NCBI GenBank assembly: GCA_028281105.1
Contig: JANQKQ010000027.1
Span: forward strand, 37,379-101,378
Length of the DNA: 64,000 bases
Reading direction: 5' to 3'
DNA from: Rhizobiaceae bacterium
GTDB taxonomy: Bacteria > Pseudomonadota > Alphaproteobacteria > Rhizobiales > Rhizobiaceae
Position 1 is the stretch's first letter. Each line of letters begins with the position of its first letter. This document shows positions 63,135 through 64,000 of this stretch, piece by piece. Under the pieces are notes generated by a model. The model was not told the DNA's origin. It did not search any database and was given only the letters and a program-made list of their open reading frames with translations. The translations under genes were made by a program, and so were the position numbers.

Positions 63135-64000
63135 TGGCTTGCCGCCAGGCGCGTGCGCGCCTTGTTCAATTCCCGCATACGGGCAAACACGTCGACGCCG
63201 ATCTGGTCGTACATGTCGAGGAGGTCGACAAGGACCCAGTTTTCGCGGATCAGGCCATTTTCGATCCGCCAGAAATCGAGCGAGCGCATGGTGATCCGCT
63301 TATCGACAGGAGGAATGCCCAGCCAGCCGCTATGAGTTAAGGACTGGATCATGTTGGGCCAGCCGGTGACCCCGACATAATCACCATCGCCGAAGAAATG
63401 ATAGGTGATGTCCTCTACATACCGGCCGCGATCGGGCATCGCGTTGAGGAACGGGATCTGATGCCAATCGCGGAACCCGCCGATGCCGCGTGCGCTGCCG
63501 ATGGCGCTGGGACCATACCAGCTCATCCGCGGATGCCAGAAGCGCTCCATCTCCATCACCTCGGGACCGCCCTCGCCCGGGTGCTTCTTCATATGTTCCA
63601 GCATGTCGATCACGTGCTGGCACGAGGCGGCGCTTTGGGCCTCATCACGCGGCCCGGGAACGAGGCCGTCTTCGCTCGCAGGTCCCGGCACATGCCACTC
63701 CCGACCAAGTGAAGGCGACAACGGCCAGGCGCCGGCCTGCATCATCACTTCGGGAATGTCCCACAGCGACTGGATCTCGGTGACCCGATCACCATCGAAG
63801 CGATAAAACTCGTGGAACCGCATATGGACCATGTGGCCGGTCGGCTGGATGTCGAGCCATGGCCGCTCGAACGTTCCCAGATAATAGCCGCCGCAACCGA
63901 CCCAGTCGGCGCCCTGCGGCGTTTCGCCGGCGATAACGATGGTATCGCGGCGCTCCAGATCGGGAACAGCGGTAAACAGCGGCGCGTAGACATTGTCGTA
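63131..64000 (-). CDS. SnoaL/NTF2-like protein (N-terminus beyond right edge)
   Basis: The frame is open from 64000 to 63131, 289 codons plus stop, so the start is outside the window. The visible sequence begins YDNVYAPLFTAVPDLERRDT and continues to MVHMRFHEFYRFDGDRVTEIQSLWDIP, then a second NTF2-like half (CQHVIDMLEHMKKHPGEGGP, HPRMSWYGPSAIGSARGIGG). It is a relative of the 60371-61354 protein with the same two-domain plan. The operon probably begins further right. Confidence 0.8.
   Translation of the reverse strand, partial: YDNVYAPLFTAVPDLERRDTIVIAGETPQGADWVGCGGYYLGTFERPWLDIQPTGHMVHMRFHEFYRFDGDRVTEIQSLWDIPEVMMQAGAWPLSPSLGREWHVPGPASEDGLVPGPRDEAQSAASCQHVIDMLEHMKKHPGEGGPEVMEMERFWHPRMSWYGPSAIGSARGIGGFRDWHQIPFLNAMPDRGRYVEDITYHFFGDGDYVGVTGWPNMIQSLTHSGWLGIPPVDKRITMRSLDFWRIENGLIRENWVLVDLLDMYDQIGVDVFARMRELNKARTRLAASQ

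Noticed and set aside
16718..64000. attR direct repeat of the tRNA-Leu 3' end, and CRISPR arrays
   Set aside because: Looked for a second copy of the tRNA end and for regularly spaced direct repeats by eye; none seen, although short degenerate copies could be missed.

Overview
The window looks like a GC-rich chromosome segment from an alphaproteobacterium, most likely Hyphomicrobiales (rhizobia and relatives). This rests on the hemC-hemD-mitofilin-hemY order divergent from tsaD-gpsA, a bacterial NDUFA9-type protein, a TctDE/TctCA locus, many TRAP/ABC/TTT uptake systems, and RIME-like hairpin repeats between convergent genes. The assignment is by gene order and protein resemblance only; no search was run.

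Region 1 (1-16.7 kb) is core genome: a minus-strand haem operon (hemC, hemD, mitofilin, hemY running off the left edge), divergent tsaD-gpsA, an EVE-domain protein, a DUF1761 membrane protein, acs, two class III nucleotide cyclases of different build, a YeeZ-like reductase, queG, a glutathione transferase, uppP and an NDUFA9-like protein. A tRNA-Leu(CAG) ends this block.

Region 2 (16.7-20.7 kb) is a scar. A decayed tyrosine-recombinase gene lies just 3' of the tRNA, followed by an intact Rrf2 / CobW GTPase / DUF1826 set. Then comes a junction where an Lrp-type regulator and a dienelactone hydrolase are each cut off at the same point.

Region 3 (20.7-34.5 kb) looks like an aromatic or similar catabolic cluster. 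It holds a GntR regulator, an FAA-family hydrolase, two flavin monooxygenases, a full TRAP transporter, an extradiol-type VOC protein, an HSL-type hydrolase, a cupin, a LysR regulator, an SDR and an orphan TRAP binding protein.

Region 4 (34.6-40.5 kb) is a TetR-controlled RND efflux locus with an ABC-type six-TM protein that lacks an ATPase. Region 5 (40.5-51.4 kb) is a tricarboxylate-type locus: TctDE two-component system, TctC, a fused TctA-TctB permease, a PrpF-like isomerase, a 77-aa coupled protein, a D-2-hydroxyacid dehydrogenase, an AbrB-type membrane protein, a GntR regulator and a TcuA-like flavoprotein. Two matching palindromes tie its promoters together. Region 6 (51.4-56.7 kb) is a GntR-controlled adenine deaminase with a THI5/NMT1-type ABC importer.

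Region 7 (56.8-64 kb) is one tightly overlapped minus-strand operon: SnoaL-like protein, SDR, LacI regulator, second SnoaL-like protein, bicupin, RraA-like aldolase, MetE-like zinc protein and alpha/beta hydrolase. I recognise no described pathway with this set, and it is my best candidate for an undescribed system.
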